Positions 45,857 through 55,608 of a stretch of 64,000 nt of DNA are shown here, piece by piece; the first letter of the stretch is position 1, and every line of letters starts with the position of its first letter. The position numbers were made by a program, and so were the translations under genes. The DNA is from Hyphomicrobiaceae bacterium (GTDB lineage: Bacteria; Pseudomonadota; Alphaproteobacteria; Rhizobiales; Hyphomicrobiaceae), in the NCBI GenBank assembly GCA_022842785.1, contig JALHOW010000003.1, forward strand, positions 372,001 to 436,000, read 5' to 3'. Below the pieces are notes generated by a model. It was not told the DNA's origin. It did no database searches and saw only the letters and a program-made list of their open reading frames with translations.

Positions 45857-46026
45857 CGATCCGCAGGCCGCTCGAGCCGGAATTCTTGAAGTCCCACCAC
45901 CCTCCGTACGCGCACCGCTGGTGTCGGGCGACAAGCTGATATATTGTCGGCCGCCGCCGACCAACGAAAAACAGAGCCTTTCACTCAAAGAGAGCTCAAC
46001 AAGGCGGCGCTCATGGAGGAAACAAG

Positions 46027-47028
46027 ATGTATTCACGCAGGAACATTCTTGCGGGGCTCGGCGCGACGACCGCCGGAGCACTCGCAATGCCCGCTATTGT
46101 TCGCGCGCAAGCCGCAGTTACGCTAAACGGCGCCGTCCAGTTCAACGACGATCACGCTTTCACAAAATCGCTCGTCAAGTTCGAGGAGCTGGTGAAGCAA
46201 TACTACGGCAAGCCTATCAATTTCGTGCTGCACAAGAATTCGTCGCTGGGCCTCGAGAAGCAGTACTTCGAGTACATGGCGCAGGGCAAAGCGGTAGACT
46301 ACGGCATCGTCTCGCCCGCGCACATGTCGACCTTCTCGCGCGCGGCGCCCTTCATCGATGCGCCCTTCCTGTTCCGCGATCTCGCGCACTGGAACAAGGT
46401 TCTCGATGCCGACCTTCTGAAGCCGATCGCCGACGAGATCGCGCAGAAGGCCAATGTGATGCTGATCGGTTATGCCGGCGGCGGCACGCGCAACATCTTC
46501 ATCAACAAGCCCATGGCCTCGCTCGAGGAGATCAAAGGCCTCAAGGTGCGCGTGCAGGGCGCGCCCATCTGGTCGCGAACTTTCCAGGCAGCCGGCATGG
46601 CACCGACCGTGATCGCCTACAATGAGGTCTACAACGCCATCCAGAACAACGTCATCTCGGCCGGCGAGAACGAAGCGGCCGGTGTCGAACAGATGAAGTT
46701 CTACGAAGTCGCGCCGAACCTCGCGATGACGCAACACGCCATCACGATCCGGCCGATCTGCTTCTCGGGCAAGACCTTCGCGGCCCTCCCGAAGGATCTT
46801 CAGGAGGCGGTGCTCAAGGCCGGCAAGGAAGCAGGTGCCTACGGGCGGCAGATCGAGGCCTCCGAGGATGAGCAGAAGCTCGTCGCGCTGGAGAAAGCGG
46901 GCAGGCTGAAGCGTATCCCGTTCAAAGGGCGCGACGAGATGAAGAAGCTGGTCGATCCGGTGATGGCGGCTTACGCCAAGGAAATCGGCGCCGACGGCAT
47001 CTTCCAGAAGATCGTCTCGATGCAGTAG
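46027..47028 (+). CDS. TRAP transporter substrate-binding protein (DctP type)
   Basis: A 333-residue periplasmic receptor of a TRAP dicarboxylate-type transporter. A twin-arginine-like signal (YSRRNILAGLG) is followed by AMPAIVRAQA, so export may be through Tat. The ligand-binding part includes VRVQGAPIWSRTFQAAGMAPTVIAYNEVYNAIQNNVI, with the TRAP arginine contact. GGAGGA precedes the ATG. It is the first gene of a dctPQM set. Confidence 0.92.
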   Translation: MYSRRNILAGLGATTAGALAMPAIVRAQAAVTLNGAVQFNDDHAFTKSLVKFEELVKQYYGKPINFVLHKNSSLGLEKQYFEYMAQGKAVDYGIVSPAHMSTFSRAAPFIDAPFLFRDLAHWNKVLDADLLKPIADEIAQKANVMLIGYAGGGTRNIFINKPMASLEEIKGLKVRVQGAPIWSRTFQAAGMAPTVIAYNEVYNAIQNNVISAGENEAAGVEQMKFYEVAPNLAMTQHAITIRPICFSGKTFAALPKDLQEAVLKAGKEAGAYGRQIEASEDEQKLVALEKAGRLKRIPFKGRDEMKKLVDPVMAAYAKEIGADGIFQKIVSMQ

Positions 47029-47103
47029 TGCGCACGCGCGGTGGCGATCGCCTCGGCGTCGCCACCGTCCTACCTCCTGACATCACAACATCAGCGAGAC
47101 GAC

Positions 47104-47619
47104 ATGAGTGACGTGCCTCCCTCCGCACGGCTGAGCCTTTGGCGCCGCTTTACGCAGGCCTATGCCACGCTGCTGTCGTGGATGCTCGCTTCCTCGATCG
47201 CCATACTGGTGATCCCGGTGAGCCTGCAGATTTTCTCGCGCTACACTGCGCTGATCCCCTCCTACATCTGGACGGAGGAGATGGCGCGCTTCCTGTTCAT
47301 CTGGACCATCATGATCGGTGCCATGATCGGGGTGCGCGAGTCGACGCATTTCGAGGTGGACGTATGGCCGGACCTGCCGCCGCGCGGCGCAGCATTGGTG
47401 CGCATGCTGGGCCGGCTCGGCATGCTGGTGGCCGCTCTGGTTTTCGTGTCGGCGGGGATTGAGTTCACCAAGTTCGCGTGGAACCGCATCTCGGAGCTCG
47501 CGGAGCTGCCGCTGTGGCTCATACACGTGGCATGGCCGCTTACGGGCGTGACGTGGCTGGTGTTCCTCGGCGAACACCTCGTAGATGACCTGAGAATCGT
47601 GCTCGGGAGAACGGCATGA
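47104..47619 (+). CDS. TRAP transporter small permease (DctQ)
   Basis: A 171-residue inner-membrane protein with four membrane segments, the small subunit of the TRAP complex. The cytoplasmic N terminus ends in a Trp/Arg-rich stretch, then WMLASSIAILVIPVSLQIF, and the YIWTEEMARFLFIWTIMIGA motif is conserved. ATG at 47104 fits the family; an in-frame start 21 codons earlier lacks homology. Its stop overlaps dctM (ATGA). Confidence 0.9.
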   Translation: MSDVPPSARLSLWRRFTQAYATLLSWMLASSIAILVIPVSLQIFSRYTALIPSYIWTEEMARFLFIWTIMIGAMIGVRESTHFEVDVWPDLPPRGAALVRMLGRLGMLVAALVFVSAGIEFTKFAWNRISELAELPLWLIHVAWPLTGVTWLVFLGEHLVDDLRIVLGRTA

Positions 47620-48935
47620 CCGGGTCTGTACTCTCGTCGGGCCAGGCGGCGCTCATTCTGTTCGGCGTGTTCTTCCTGTTGATGTTCGTGCGTGTGCCCG
47701 TGGCGTTCGCACTCGGTCTCGCCTGCCTGCCGATCCTGATCATCGAGCCGCGTCTCGACACGATGACCCTGATGCAGGAGACCTTCAACGCCTACAACTC
47801 GTTCATCCTGTTGGCGGTGCCGTTCTTTCTGCTGACCGCCAACCTGATGAACGTCGGCGGCACCACGGACCGGCTTATGAAGCTGTCGCGCACCATGGTC
47901 GGGCATTTCCCCGGCAGCCTGGCGCAGATCAACGTGGTGCTGTCGATCTTCTTTGCCGGCATATCCGGCTCGTCGACGGCGGACGCGGCGAGCCAGTCCA
48001 AGATCTTCATCGAAGCACAGACCAGGGAAGGCTACGACGTCTCGTTCTCGGTCGCCATTACGGCCGTATCAGCGGTGCTGGCGGTGATCATTCCGCCGTC
48101 AATTCTGATGATCGTGTGGGGCGGCATTCTCACAGTGTCGATCGGCGCGCTCTTCCTGGCCGGCATCCTGCCGGGCCTGATGATCGGCCTGGCGCAGATG
48201 GCGACCGTGCACGCCTACGCCAAGGCGCGCGGATATCCCACCTATCCGCGCTCGAGCTGGCGCGAGTTGTTCTGCGCCTCGTGGGTTGCGATCCCGGCGC
48301 TGATGACGCCCGGCATCATCATCGGCGGCAAGATATTCGGTTGGTTCACGGCGACCGAGTCGGCGTGCATCGCGGTGTTGTACGCTGGCGTGCTGTCTCT
48401 GCTTGTCTATCGCGAGATGGACATGAAGGGGCTTTACGGGGCGCTGCTCGACACCGGCAAGCTCGCCGGCATCGCACTGTTCTGCGTCGGCACCGCCAGC
48501 GCGTTCGGATGGCTGCTTGCGTATTACAAGATTCCGGAAGCGATTCTGACGGGCGTGCAGGCTTGGGGCATGGGCTTCGCCTCGACGGGATTCTTCATCT
48601 CATTTGTGTTCCTGGTGGTGGGCTGTTTCCTGGACGCTATTCCAGCGATCATCATCTGCGCGCCGATCCTCGAGCCGCTGGCGCGGGCCGTGGCGATGGA
48701 CCCGGTACACTTCGCCATGATCGGCATCGTGTCGCTGGCGTTCGGCCTAGTCACGCCACCGTATGGGCTGTGCCTGATGATCGCCTGCTCCATTGCCGGG
48801 ATACGCATTCGCGACGCGATCAGGGACACCGGCATCATGCTGATCCCGATGCTGCTGGTGCTGGCACTGGTGATCATCTGGCCGAAGATGTCGCTGTTCC
48901 TGCCGAACCTTATTTCGCCGGAGTTCCTGAAGTAG
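47616..48935 (+). CDS. TRAP transporter large permease (DctM)
   Basis: A 439-residue permease with about 12 membrane segments. VPFFLLTANLMNVGGTTDRL and FAGISGSSTADAASQS are the central signatures, as is VIIPPSILMIVWG. It is coupled to dctQ by overlap and completes a full TRAP system. The stop lies immediately next to the convergent MFS gene, without a gap. Confidence 0.95.
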   Translation: MTGSVLSSGQAALILFGVFFLLMFVRVPVAFALGLACLPILIIEPRLDTMTLMQETFNAYNSFILLAVPFFLLTANLMNVGGTTDRLMKLSRTMVGHFPGSLAQINVVLSIFFAGISGSSTADAASQSKIFIEAQTREGYDVSFSVAITAVSAVLAVIIPPSILMIVWGGILTVSIGALFLAGILPGLMIGLAQMATVHAYAKARGYPTYPRSSWRELFCASWVAIPALMTPGIIIGGKIFGWFTATESACIAVLYAGVLSLLVYREMDMKGLYGALLDTGKLAGIALFCVGTASAFGWLLAYYKIPEAILTGVQAWGMGFASTGFFISFVFLVVGCFLDAIPAIIICAPILEPLARAVAMDPVHFAMIGIVSLAFGLVTPPYGLCLMIACSIAGIRIRDAIRDTGIMLIPMLLVLALVIIWPKMSLFLPNLISPEFLK

Positions 48936-50222
48936 TCAGGGACTCTTGAGAGCACTCTCGCGCATCTGGTCGCTGGGCTTCACGTCCTTCGAGCGGCTGT
49001 AGGCGGTGAGAGCAACGATCAGGATCACGGCAAGCACGCCGTAGAGCGCGCGATAGGCCGTCTCCGAGCGCGCGCCATTGGCGAGCGGCTCGAAGGCACC
49101 GACGACGATGCCGGACAAGCTCTGCATAACCGCAACGCCGAACATCACGGACGTGTTGATCACGGCCATGCCACGGCCGATCAGCCGATCCGGGATCGTG
49201 CCGCGGCCGTGCGTCATGACCATGGTGCTGCAGGCGCTGAAAAAACCGATGGCAACAATGGCGGCAATCGCCACCCAGACCGGTGGCTGCACGACGAGCG
49301 CCAGAAGCGCGAGAAGAGCGATCATCACGAGCGTGCCGGCGATGGCAATCCACTTGCGGGTATCGAGCAGGCGGTCCATCGGGCCGAAGGTGAGCATGCC
49401 CGCCTGATAAGCGATCACGGCCGCGAACAGCACATTGCCCGCCTCGATAGGCGTGAGGCCGTACACCTCGCGCAGATACGGCCCACCCCAAAGGCCCTGT
49501 ACGGTGAAAGTGCAGGCGTAGTGGCAGAAATTCAGCGCCAGAATGGGCCGAAGCCCGGGATTGCCGAGAACCTCGAACAGCCCCTGCATCATCTGTCGCG
49601 ATGTCTCGGGTGTGCGGTCCAGGAAGGGGTGACCCGGTGGCGCATCGCGCACGATCAACCACACGGCGATGGTGGCGAGCGCGGTGAAGCCAACGGCCAT
49701 GGCGAACACGGTGCGCCAGCCGACCGCCTGCGTGGCCCAGGCGAGCGGCGTCGTTGCAATGAGGTTGCCGACGAGGCCGATCGAGAGAACGAGAGCCGTG
49801 AGCGTCGAGAATCGATCCGGCGGGAACCATCGCGAGATCACGACCATGCTGCCGATGAGCATGACACCGAATCCGGCCCCCATGAGCACGCGGCCCGTGA
49901 GCAGCATCGGCCATGTCAGTGCCAGCGTGAAGACGGTGCCACCGATGGTCGCGAGTACGAGCATGCCGGTGACCGTGCGGCGCGGGCCGAAGCGGTCGAA
50001 CAAAAATCCGCAGGGGATCTGCATGGCCGCGAAGCCAAAGAAAAAGGCGCCCGTCAGGCCGCCGAGCGCTTCCGGCCCGATGTTGAGATCGCGCATGACG
50101 TCGAGGCCGATGGTGACATTCGACGCGCGAAAAAAATGACTGGCGACATAGGCTGTCGCCAGCGTCACGATGATGATCAGGCCCCGGCGGTGGGGAAAGA
50201 GGCGCCGCTCGTCAGAGGGCAT
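48936..50222 (-). CDS. Major facilitator superfamily transporter
   Basis: A 428-residue membrane transporter with about 12 hydrophobic segments. The MFS loop GFLFDRFGPRRTVTG between helices 2 and 3 is clear. It resembles the ACS/nitrate-sulfonate type (GLDVMRDLNIGPEALGGLTGAFF), but no substrate can be named. It is convergent with dctM with stops touching. Confidence 0.88.
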   Translation of the reverse strand: MPSDERRLFPHRRGLIIIVTLATAYVASHFFRASNVTIGLDVMRDLNIGPEALGGLTGAFFFGFAAMQIPCGFLFDRFGPRRTVTGMLVLATIGGTVFTLALTWPMLLTGRVLMGAGFGVMLIGSMVVISRWFPPDRFSTLTALVLSIGLVGNLIATTPLAWATQAVGWRTVFAMAVGFTALATIAVWLIVRDAPPGHPFLDRTPETSRQMMQGLFEVLGNPGLRPILALNFCHYACTFTVQGLWGGPYLREVYGLTPIEAGNVLFAAVIAYQAGMLTFGPMDRLLDTRKWIAIAGTLVMIALLALLALVVQPPVWVAIAAIVAIGFFSACSTMVMTHGRGTIPDRLIGRGMAVINTSVMFGVAVMQSLSGIVVGAFEPLANGARSETAYRALYGVLAVILIVALTAYSRSKDVKPSDQMRESALKSP

Positions 50223-50385
50223 CGGCGGGAGTTGACCGCTTATTGTTGAATGCTGAAGGCGTTTCCGCGGACGACCCTATGCGGCCTTGATGGGCAGTTC
50301 AAGGATGGAACTGGGGGCTGAGTTGCAGAGACGGCAGCGCGCTCCGCCAGCGCTGCCTGCATCCCCTCGGAACGCACGTCCCTCC

Positions 50386-50754
50386 TCAGAACGACAGTGT
50401 CGCGGCGCCAGCCTTGATCTCCGCGTGCATGACGCTTGCACCGGCAATGACCACGCCTTCGATGAAGTCCGCCTGCTCATAGCCGCGCGACTTCACACAT
50501 GGCGGGCAGGCCCAGATCACACCTCCACGCGCCTGGAAGTCCTTGATGAGGGCGGCGAGCGAATCGAGCGGTGGCACGTGCGTCATTGTCTGCCCGCCCT
50601 TGCGGACGAGGTCGATGCCAGTGCTCGTGAGAAAGATGAAGACCTTGAGCCCTGCCGTGATCCCGCCGTTGGCGATGGTGAATGCCACGGACGAGAGTTC
50701 CGATTCGATACCTTTCGTAACCAGGATGACCAGCTTGTCGGTTGCATTAGCCAT
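50386..50754 (-). CDS. DsrE-family protein
   Basis: A 122-residue protein of the DsrE/DsrF-like family, small sulfur-relay or related proteins. It has LVILVTKGIESELSSVAF, KVFIFLTSTGIDLV and the short cysteine motif CPPCVKSRGYE that recalls the sulfur-binding Cys of the family. AAGGAG precedes the ATG. It is divergent from the AraC gene, and a shared control region of less than 100 bp lies between. Confidence 0.78.
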   Translation of the reverse strand: MANATDKLVILVTKGIESELSSVAFTIANGGITAGLKVFIFLTSTGIDLVRKGGQTMTHVPPLDSLAALIKDFQARGGVIWACPPCVKSRGYEQADFIEGVVIAGASVMHAEIKAGAATLSF

Positions 50755-50837
50755 GACCGTCTCCTTATGTTCGCTGAAAGTGTCGAGCGATCTACAGCGG
50801 CGAGTGGTGGGCGTCTTTGGCCGGAACACCGCAATCA

Positions 50838-51812
50838 TTGATCGGAAATGCACATCGCGCCGTCGACGGTGTCGGCGATTTGTTGTCGGATGCCCTGCGG
50901 CGCATCCGGATCACCGGCTCCATGCAGTATTGCTACATGCCGAGCGGCGATTGGATCACCGACGCCACGCCCGGTCCCTACAAGCCGCGCGACGCCATCG
51001 GCTTCCACATCATGGCCGGCGGCTCGTGCTGGCTGGAGATCGACGGCGAGAGGACCGTCCTCAAGAAGGGCGATGTCGCCGCCTTCCCTTTCGGTACGCC
51101 GCATTGGATCGGCGCCGGCACGGACGGCCGCCTGATCGATCCCGGTGGCGATCTGCCGCCCGCGCCCTGGCCGGAGATTCCGATCCTCCAGTACGGCAAT
51201 CGCGAGAACCAGGTGCGCATTCTCTGCGGCTACATCCAGTGCGAGGCCATGCGCTTCGGCCCGTTCCGCAATCTGCTGCCGAAGTTCATCCATTTGCGAA
51301 CGCTGGAGGGCGATGGTGCCGACTGGCTCGCCGCAATGATCGAGCAGATCGTTGCCGAGGTCGACGTGCCGAAGCGTGGCGGTACCTCCGTTCTCGAGCG
51401 GCTCACCGAAGTCACGTTCATCGAGATCCTGCGCCGCGCGTTCCTCCGCGACGAGACGGCAGCAACAGGCTGGCTCGCAGCGATCCGCGAACCTGCACTT
51501 GCGCGCTGCCTCGCACTTCTGCACGACGATCCGAAACGTGATTGGACGATCGAAATCCTCGCCAAGGCCGCCGGCCTCTCGCGCAGCGCGCTCGCCAAGC
51601 ACTTCGCGACTGTGCTCGATGTTTCTCCGATGCGCTATCTGCGTGACTGGCGCCTCTACCTCGCCAGCGTCGAGCTGAAGCTCGTGCACAAGCCCCTCAT
51701 CGATGTGGCGCTCGAAGCCGGCTACGCCTCGGAAGCGGCCTTCAGTCGTGCCTTTGCCCGCCACTTCGGCACGCCCCCCGCCGAATGGCGGCGCGCTGCG
51801 AGCAGAAGCTGA
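50838..51812 (+). CDS. AraC-family transcriptional regulator
   Basis: A protein of about 324 residues with an N-terminal cupin sensor (cupin_6 type: DLLSDALRRIRITGSM, then GGSCWLEIDG and KKGDVAAFPFG) and a C-terminal AraC DNA-binding domain with two helix-turn-helix motifs (LAKAAGLSRSALAKHF and IDVALEAGYASEAAFSRAFARHFG). The start is probably TTG at 50838, but TTG at 50817 is possible; no ATG lies before the first domain. It is divergent from the DsrE gene and precedes the second Tct operon by 100 bp, so it may control either. Confidence 0.85.
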   Translation: MIGNAHRAVDGVGDLLSDALRRIRITGSMQYCYMPSGDWITDATPGPYKPRDAIGFHIMAGGSCWLEIDGERTVLKKGDVAAFPFGTPHWIGAGTDGRLIDPGGDLPPAPWPEIPILQYGNRENQVRILCGYIQCEAMRFGPFRNLLPKFIHLRTLEGDGADWLAAMIEQIVAEVDVPKRGGTSVLERLTEVTFIEILRRAFLRDETAATGWLAAIREPALARCLALLHDDPKRDWTIEILAKAAGLSRSALAKHFATVLDVSPMRYLRDWRLYLASVELKLVHKPLIDVALEAGYASEAAFSRAFARHFGTPPAEWRRAASRS

Positions 51813-51912
51813 ACGCTCGGGGGCCTCCGATGGACCATCTTGACAGCGGTCATGCGCCGTCGGACAGAATTAGGCTCGGGGCACGACCACAAAATATCCC
51901 CAGGAGGAAACG

Positions 51913-52890
51913 ATGCTTGGAAGGCTCGCAGGCGCGGTTGTTGCCGCGTGTTCAATTCTGCTCGGCGCCTCACCCACACTCGCCAAGCCCGACAAGACCG
52001 AGTGCATCGTCGGTGCCAAACCCGGCGGTGGATTCGATCTGACGTGCCGTCTGCTTGGCGGCACACTGCAAGCTGCCAACCTGATCGATAGGCCGATGAG
52101 CTACACCTACATGGAAGGTGGCGTCGGCGCGACCGCGTACAACCACATTATCGGCACGCGCCCGGGTGACCCCGGTGCGATCGTCGCGGTATCGACCGGC
52201 TCAGCCCTCTTGCTCGCGCAGAAAAAATTCGGCGCGCATGACGAGAATGCGGTTCGCTGGGTAGGAGCACTCGGCGCAGAGTTCGGCTCTGTCATTGTCG
52301 CCCCTGACAGCCCCCACAAGACGCTCAAAGACCTGGTCGAGGGCATCAAGGCAAATCCGTCGGAGTTCTCCGTAGCGGGCGGCGGTGCTGTCGGCAGCCA
52401 AGACTGGATGAAGGCCGCACTGATCTTCAGGGCTGCAGGTCAGGACCCGAAAAAGATGCGCTACATCGCGCTCGAAGGTGGCGGCCCTGTCGTGACCAAT
52501 ATCCTCGGCGGGCATGTGAAGATCGGCTCGAGCGACATTGCGGAGTTCCTGCCGCATCACAAATCCGGCAAGGTTCGCGTGCTGGCCGTCATGTCATCGG
52601 AGCGCCTGACCGGCGATGCCAAGGATATTCCGACGGCCAAGGAGCAGGGCTACGACATTCTCTGGACGGTCTGGCGCGGCCTCTATATCGGCCCCAAAGT
52701 CTCCGACGCCGATTACAACTGGTGGGTGGAGATCGTGGAGAAGCTCAGCAAGACACCCGAGTTCCGCAAGGAGCAGGAATCGCGCGGCCTCTATCCATTC
52801 CCCTCGTTCGGCAAGACCTTCGCCGATCACGTCAAGGCTGACGTGGCGCGCTTCAAGGTCCTCGCCCAAGAGGCTGGATTGATCAAGTAG
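51913..52890 (+). CDS. Tripartite tricarboxylate transporter substrate-binding protein (Bug/TctC), system 2
   Basis: A 325-residue periplasmic receptor with a signal peptide ending near TLA-KPD. The mature protein opens with ECIVGAKPGGGFDLTCRLLGGTL, which departs from the common Bug start and is typical of the YPxRP-lacking subtype. The ligand part shows SVAGGGAVGSQDWM. AGGAGG precedes the ATG. It begins a tctC-tctB-tctA operon in the order opposite to system 1. The ligand is unknown; the AraC gene is a likely local regulator. Confidence 0.9.
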   Translation: MLGRLAGAVVAACSILLGASPTLAKPDKTECIVGAKPGGGFDLTCRLLGGTLQAANLIDRPMSYTYMEGGVGATAYNHIIGTRPGDPGAIVAVSTGSALLLAQKKFGAHDENAVRWVGALGAEFGSVIVAPDSPHKTLKDLVEGIKANPSEFSVAGGGAVGSQDWMKAALIFRAAGQDPKKMRYIALEGGGPVVTNILGGHVKIGSSDIAEFLPHHKSGKVRVLAVMSSERLTGDAKDIPTAKEQGYDILWTVWRGLYIGPKVSDADYNWWVEIVEKLSKTPEFRKEQESRGLYPFPSFGKTFADHVKADVARFKVLAQEAGLIK

Positions 52891-52957
52891 CCCGCCGGGG
52901 TCGCCCGCTCCGTGTGGGCGCGGCGACCCGGTTCACGTGTCTGCCCAGGAGGATTCC

Positions 52958-53437
52958 TTGTCCGCATCGCAACACGATGATGGCGCTGAGCACAACGCGC
53001 GGAGCAGTCGCGTAGCTGCGGCAATTCTTATTGCTTTTGCCGTGATCTTGGCCATTGGCACGAGCCAGATCGAGTACGCCTTCTCGTCCGACCCGCTCGG
53101 ACCTCGGGCATTTCCTTATCTGCTTGCCGTCCTGCTCGCGTTCTGCGGCCTGTGGTATTTCCTGAATCCTGGAGCTGCCTCACCATGGCCGCAGATGGCC
53201 GTGCTGCGTAGTGCTCTCGTCCTGATTGCCGTGACAGCCATCTCCGTAGGCCTCATGGACAAGATCGGCTTTCTGACCGCTGCCTTCTTCATGAGTGCGT
53301 GCGCAGCCTACCTGTTCGGCGCAGCACCACTGATGGCCATCGCGATCGGTGCGGCACAGGCAGTCTTCTGGTTCGTGCTCTTCAAGTACGCCCTCGGAAC
53401 GTATCTCCCTTCAGGCTCCTGGCTCTTTCCTGGCTGA
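52958..53437 (+). CDS. Tripartite tricarboxylate transporter small subunit TctB, system 2
   Basis: A 159-residue membrane protein with four hydrophobic segments. The start is TTG at 52958 because AGGAGG lies 6 bases upstream; the in-frame GTG at 52937 lies upstream of that ribosome site. The segment SSDPLGPRAFPYLLAVLLAF is the TctB pattern. It ends 8 bp before tctA. Confidence 0.88.
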   Translation: MSASQHDDGAEHNARSSRVAAAILIAFAVILAIGTSQIEYAFSSDPLGPRAFPYLLAVLLAFCGLWYFLNPGAASPWPQMAVLRSALVLIAVTAISVGLMDKIGFLTAAFFMSACAAYLFGAAPLMAIAIGAAQAVFWFVLFKYALGTYLPSGSWLFPG

Positions 53438-53445
53438 GGTCAGCG

Positions 53446-54924
53446 ATGTCTCTCGACTATCTGTGGACCGGATTTGCGGTCGCACTCACGCCGGGCAACC
53501 TGCTTTTTGCCCTCGCAGGCTGCTTTCTCGGGACACTCATAGGCGCATTGCCTGCGATCGGCCCGATCAATGGCATCGCGCTGATGCTGCCCATTGCCTA
53601 CACCATGAAGCTCCCCCCCGAGAGCTGCATGATCCTGCTCGCGGCCATCTACTACGGCGCAGAGTACGGCGGGCGCATTTCCTCGATCCTGATCAACGTA
53701 CCCGGCGATGCCGGTGCGGTGATGACCGCGGTCGACGGCTATCCATTGGCGCGACAGGGCCGCGGTGCCGAAGCGCTTACGATGAGCGCACTTTCATCGT
53801 TCGTGGGTGGCATACTCGCTGTCATCGGCCTGACATTCTTCGCACCCTTGCTCGGGCTGTTCGCCGTCAAGTTCGGACCGGCCGAGTACGTCGCGCTCAT
53901 GGTGTTCGCTTTTGCGACACTCGCCTCGATGGTCGGCGCCGAACCGGTCAAGACGATCATCGGCTGTTTGATAGGCCTTCTGCTGACGACCATAGGCCTC
54001 GATCCCACGTCGGGCGCCTATCGCTTCACGTTCGATCAGCCGGAGATGCATGACGGCCTGGAGTTCATCATCATCGTCATCGGCCTTTTCTCAATCAGCG
54101 AAATCCTGCTCATGCTGGAGCACAAGATCACGGGTACGCTGAAGCCGATCCCGATCGGCAAGGGCTTCCCGAGCTGGTCCGATATCAAAGCCTGCTGGTG
54201 GCCGACTATCCGCAGCTCGGTTTCGGGCTTCATTATCGGCGTGCTGCCGGGAACTGGCGCATCGGTGGCGAGCGCTGTCGCCTACACGACCGAGAAGCGC
54301 CTTCTCGACAAAGGAACGTTCGGCAAGGGGGACATGCGCGGCCTCGCGGCGCCTGAAGCCGCCAACAACGCCGCTGCAGGCGGTGCCTTCGTGCCCATGC
54401 TCACGCTTGGCGTTCCGGGCTCGGGCACGACGGCCGTCATGCTCGGCGCGCTCCTCCTCTACAACATCACGCCAGGACCGCAGCTCTTCACGGAGAAGCC
54501 GGAGATCGCGGGCGGTCTCATCGCGTCGATGTACATCGGCAATATCATGCTGCTTATCATGAACATCCCCATGGTGCGGATCTTTGTGAAGATGCTGCAG
54601 GTGCCGAGCACCTGGCTCATTCCGACGATCCTGCTCCTCTCCATCCTCGGCGTGTACACGGCCTATTCGAGTGTCATGAGCGTGCTGCTCATGATCGGCA
54701 TCGGCGTATTCGGCTGGGCGTTGCGCAAGCTCGGCTTCGACATGGCGCCGATCATTCTCGGCTTCGTGCTGGGCAAGGTGCTGGAGACGAACCTGCGCAA
54801 TGCGCTCGCGCTTTCCGGCGGTGAAATCTCCATTCTGTTCCAGAGCACGATCTCGAATATGTTCTGGGCCATGGCCGTGCTGATCGTGCTCATCCCATGG
54901 TGGCTCAGTCGCCGCGCGAAGTGA
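53446..54924 (+). CDS. Tripartite tricarboxylate transporter permease TctA, system 2
   Basis: A 492-residue permease with about 11-12 membrane segments. [24 protein letters not shown] and YYGAEYGGRISSILINVPGDAGAV are the TctA motifs, and the GLAAPEAANNAAAGGAFVPMLTLG segment is conserved. ATG at 53446 was chosen; the upstream open frame overlaps tctB. It completes the second tripartite system. Confidence 0.94.
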   Translation: MSLDYLWTGFAVALTPGNLLFALAGCFLGTLIGALPAIGPINGIALMLPIAYTMKLPPESCMILLAAIYYGAEYGGRISSILINVPGDAGAVMTAVDGYPLARQGRGAEALTMSALSSFVGGILAVIGLTFFAPLLGLFAVKFGPAEYVALMVFAFATLASMVGAEPVKTIIGCLIGLLLTTIGLDPTSGAYRFTFDQPEMHDGLEFIIIVIGLFSISEILLMLEHKITGTLKPIPIGKGFPSWSDIKACWWPTIRSSVSGFIIGVLPGTGASVASAVAYTTEKRLLDKGTFGKGDMRGLAAPEAANNAAAGGAFVPMLTLGVPGSGTTAVMLGALLLYNITPGPQLFTEKPEIAGGLIASMYIGNIMLLIMNIPMVRIFVKMLQVPSTWLIPTILLLSILGVYTAYSSVMSVLLMIGIGVFGWALRKLGFDMAPIILGFVLGKVLETNLRNALALSGGEISILFQSTISNMFWAMAVLIVLIPWWLSRRAK

Positions 54925-55021
54925 GGGTGCCGCTTGGTCGCCACACTCACTCTATGTTCTCCGGCTAGGACGCGTTGAGCCGCGCCTCGCGCGCCAACCC
55001 GCAGCGAGAAGGAGGATCCAA

Positions 55022-55417
55022 ATGGCCGAGTCGATCACAACATTCCTCATGTTCGAGGGCCAGGCGCAGGAGGCCATACGCTTCTACATGTCGCTCTTTC
55101 CCAAATCCGAAATCGTGCAGATGAACACGTACGGGCCGGAAGGCCCAGGCCCCGAGGGCAGCGTCATGCACGCCATCTTCACGCTCAACGGCCAGCAGGT
55201 CATGGCGTTCGACAGCTACATTCATCACCCTTTCACCTTCACGCCATCGATGTCGTTCTTCGTCCAATGTGACGACGCGGCGGAGTTCGAGCGGCTGTAT
55301 CCCGCGCTGTCCGAGGGGGGCGTGGAGATGATGCCGCCCGGCAGCTACGGTTTCTCGCAGCGTTTCGGCTGGTGCAGCGACCGCTTCGGCGTGTCCTGGC
55401 AGATCAACCTGCCCTAG
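55022..55417 (+). CDS. VOC-family (PhnB-like) protein
   Basis: A 131-residue protein of the vicinal-oxygen-chelate fold, PhnB-like subgroup. FLMFEGQAQEAIRFYMSLF opens the domain, VMHAIFTLNGQQVMAFDS and the closing RFGVSWQINLP are characteristic. These proteins are often annotated as 3-demethylubiquinone methyltransferase-like, without proof. AAGGAGGAT precedes the ATG. It stands alone. Confidence 0.85.
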   Translation: MAESITTFLMFEGQAQEAIRFYMSLFPKSEIVQMNTYGPEGPGPEGSVMHAIFTLNGQQVMAFDSYIHHPFTFTPSMSFFVQCDDAAEFERLYPALSEGGVEMMPPGSYGFSQRFGWCSDRFGVSWQINLP

Positions 55418-55608
55418 CTCACATCGAAATTTCGCGCAGTGTTGCGCCTGCGCGCCCGCTCTGATGCAGCTGCGGGATGCACCCTGCCGGCATGCGGGTT
55501 TGCCCCGATTGCTCGGCCGTTCTCCTGTGAGCGAATAGCGGTGACGGCTTCTTCGCGTTGCCGCCGGTCGTCCACACTGCGCCCGAGGGCGCCAATTCGA
55601 GGTGCGAA

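Noticed and set aside
49209-50249. Long plus-strand open frame opposite the MFS gene
   Set aside because: It is the antisense shadow of a well-supported transporter and shows no domain.
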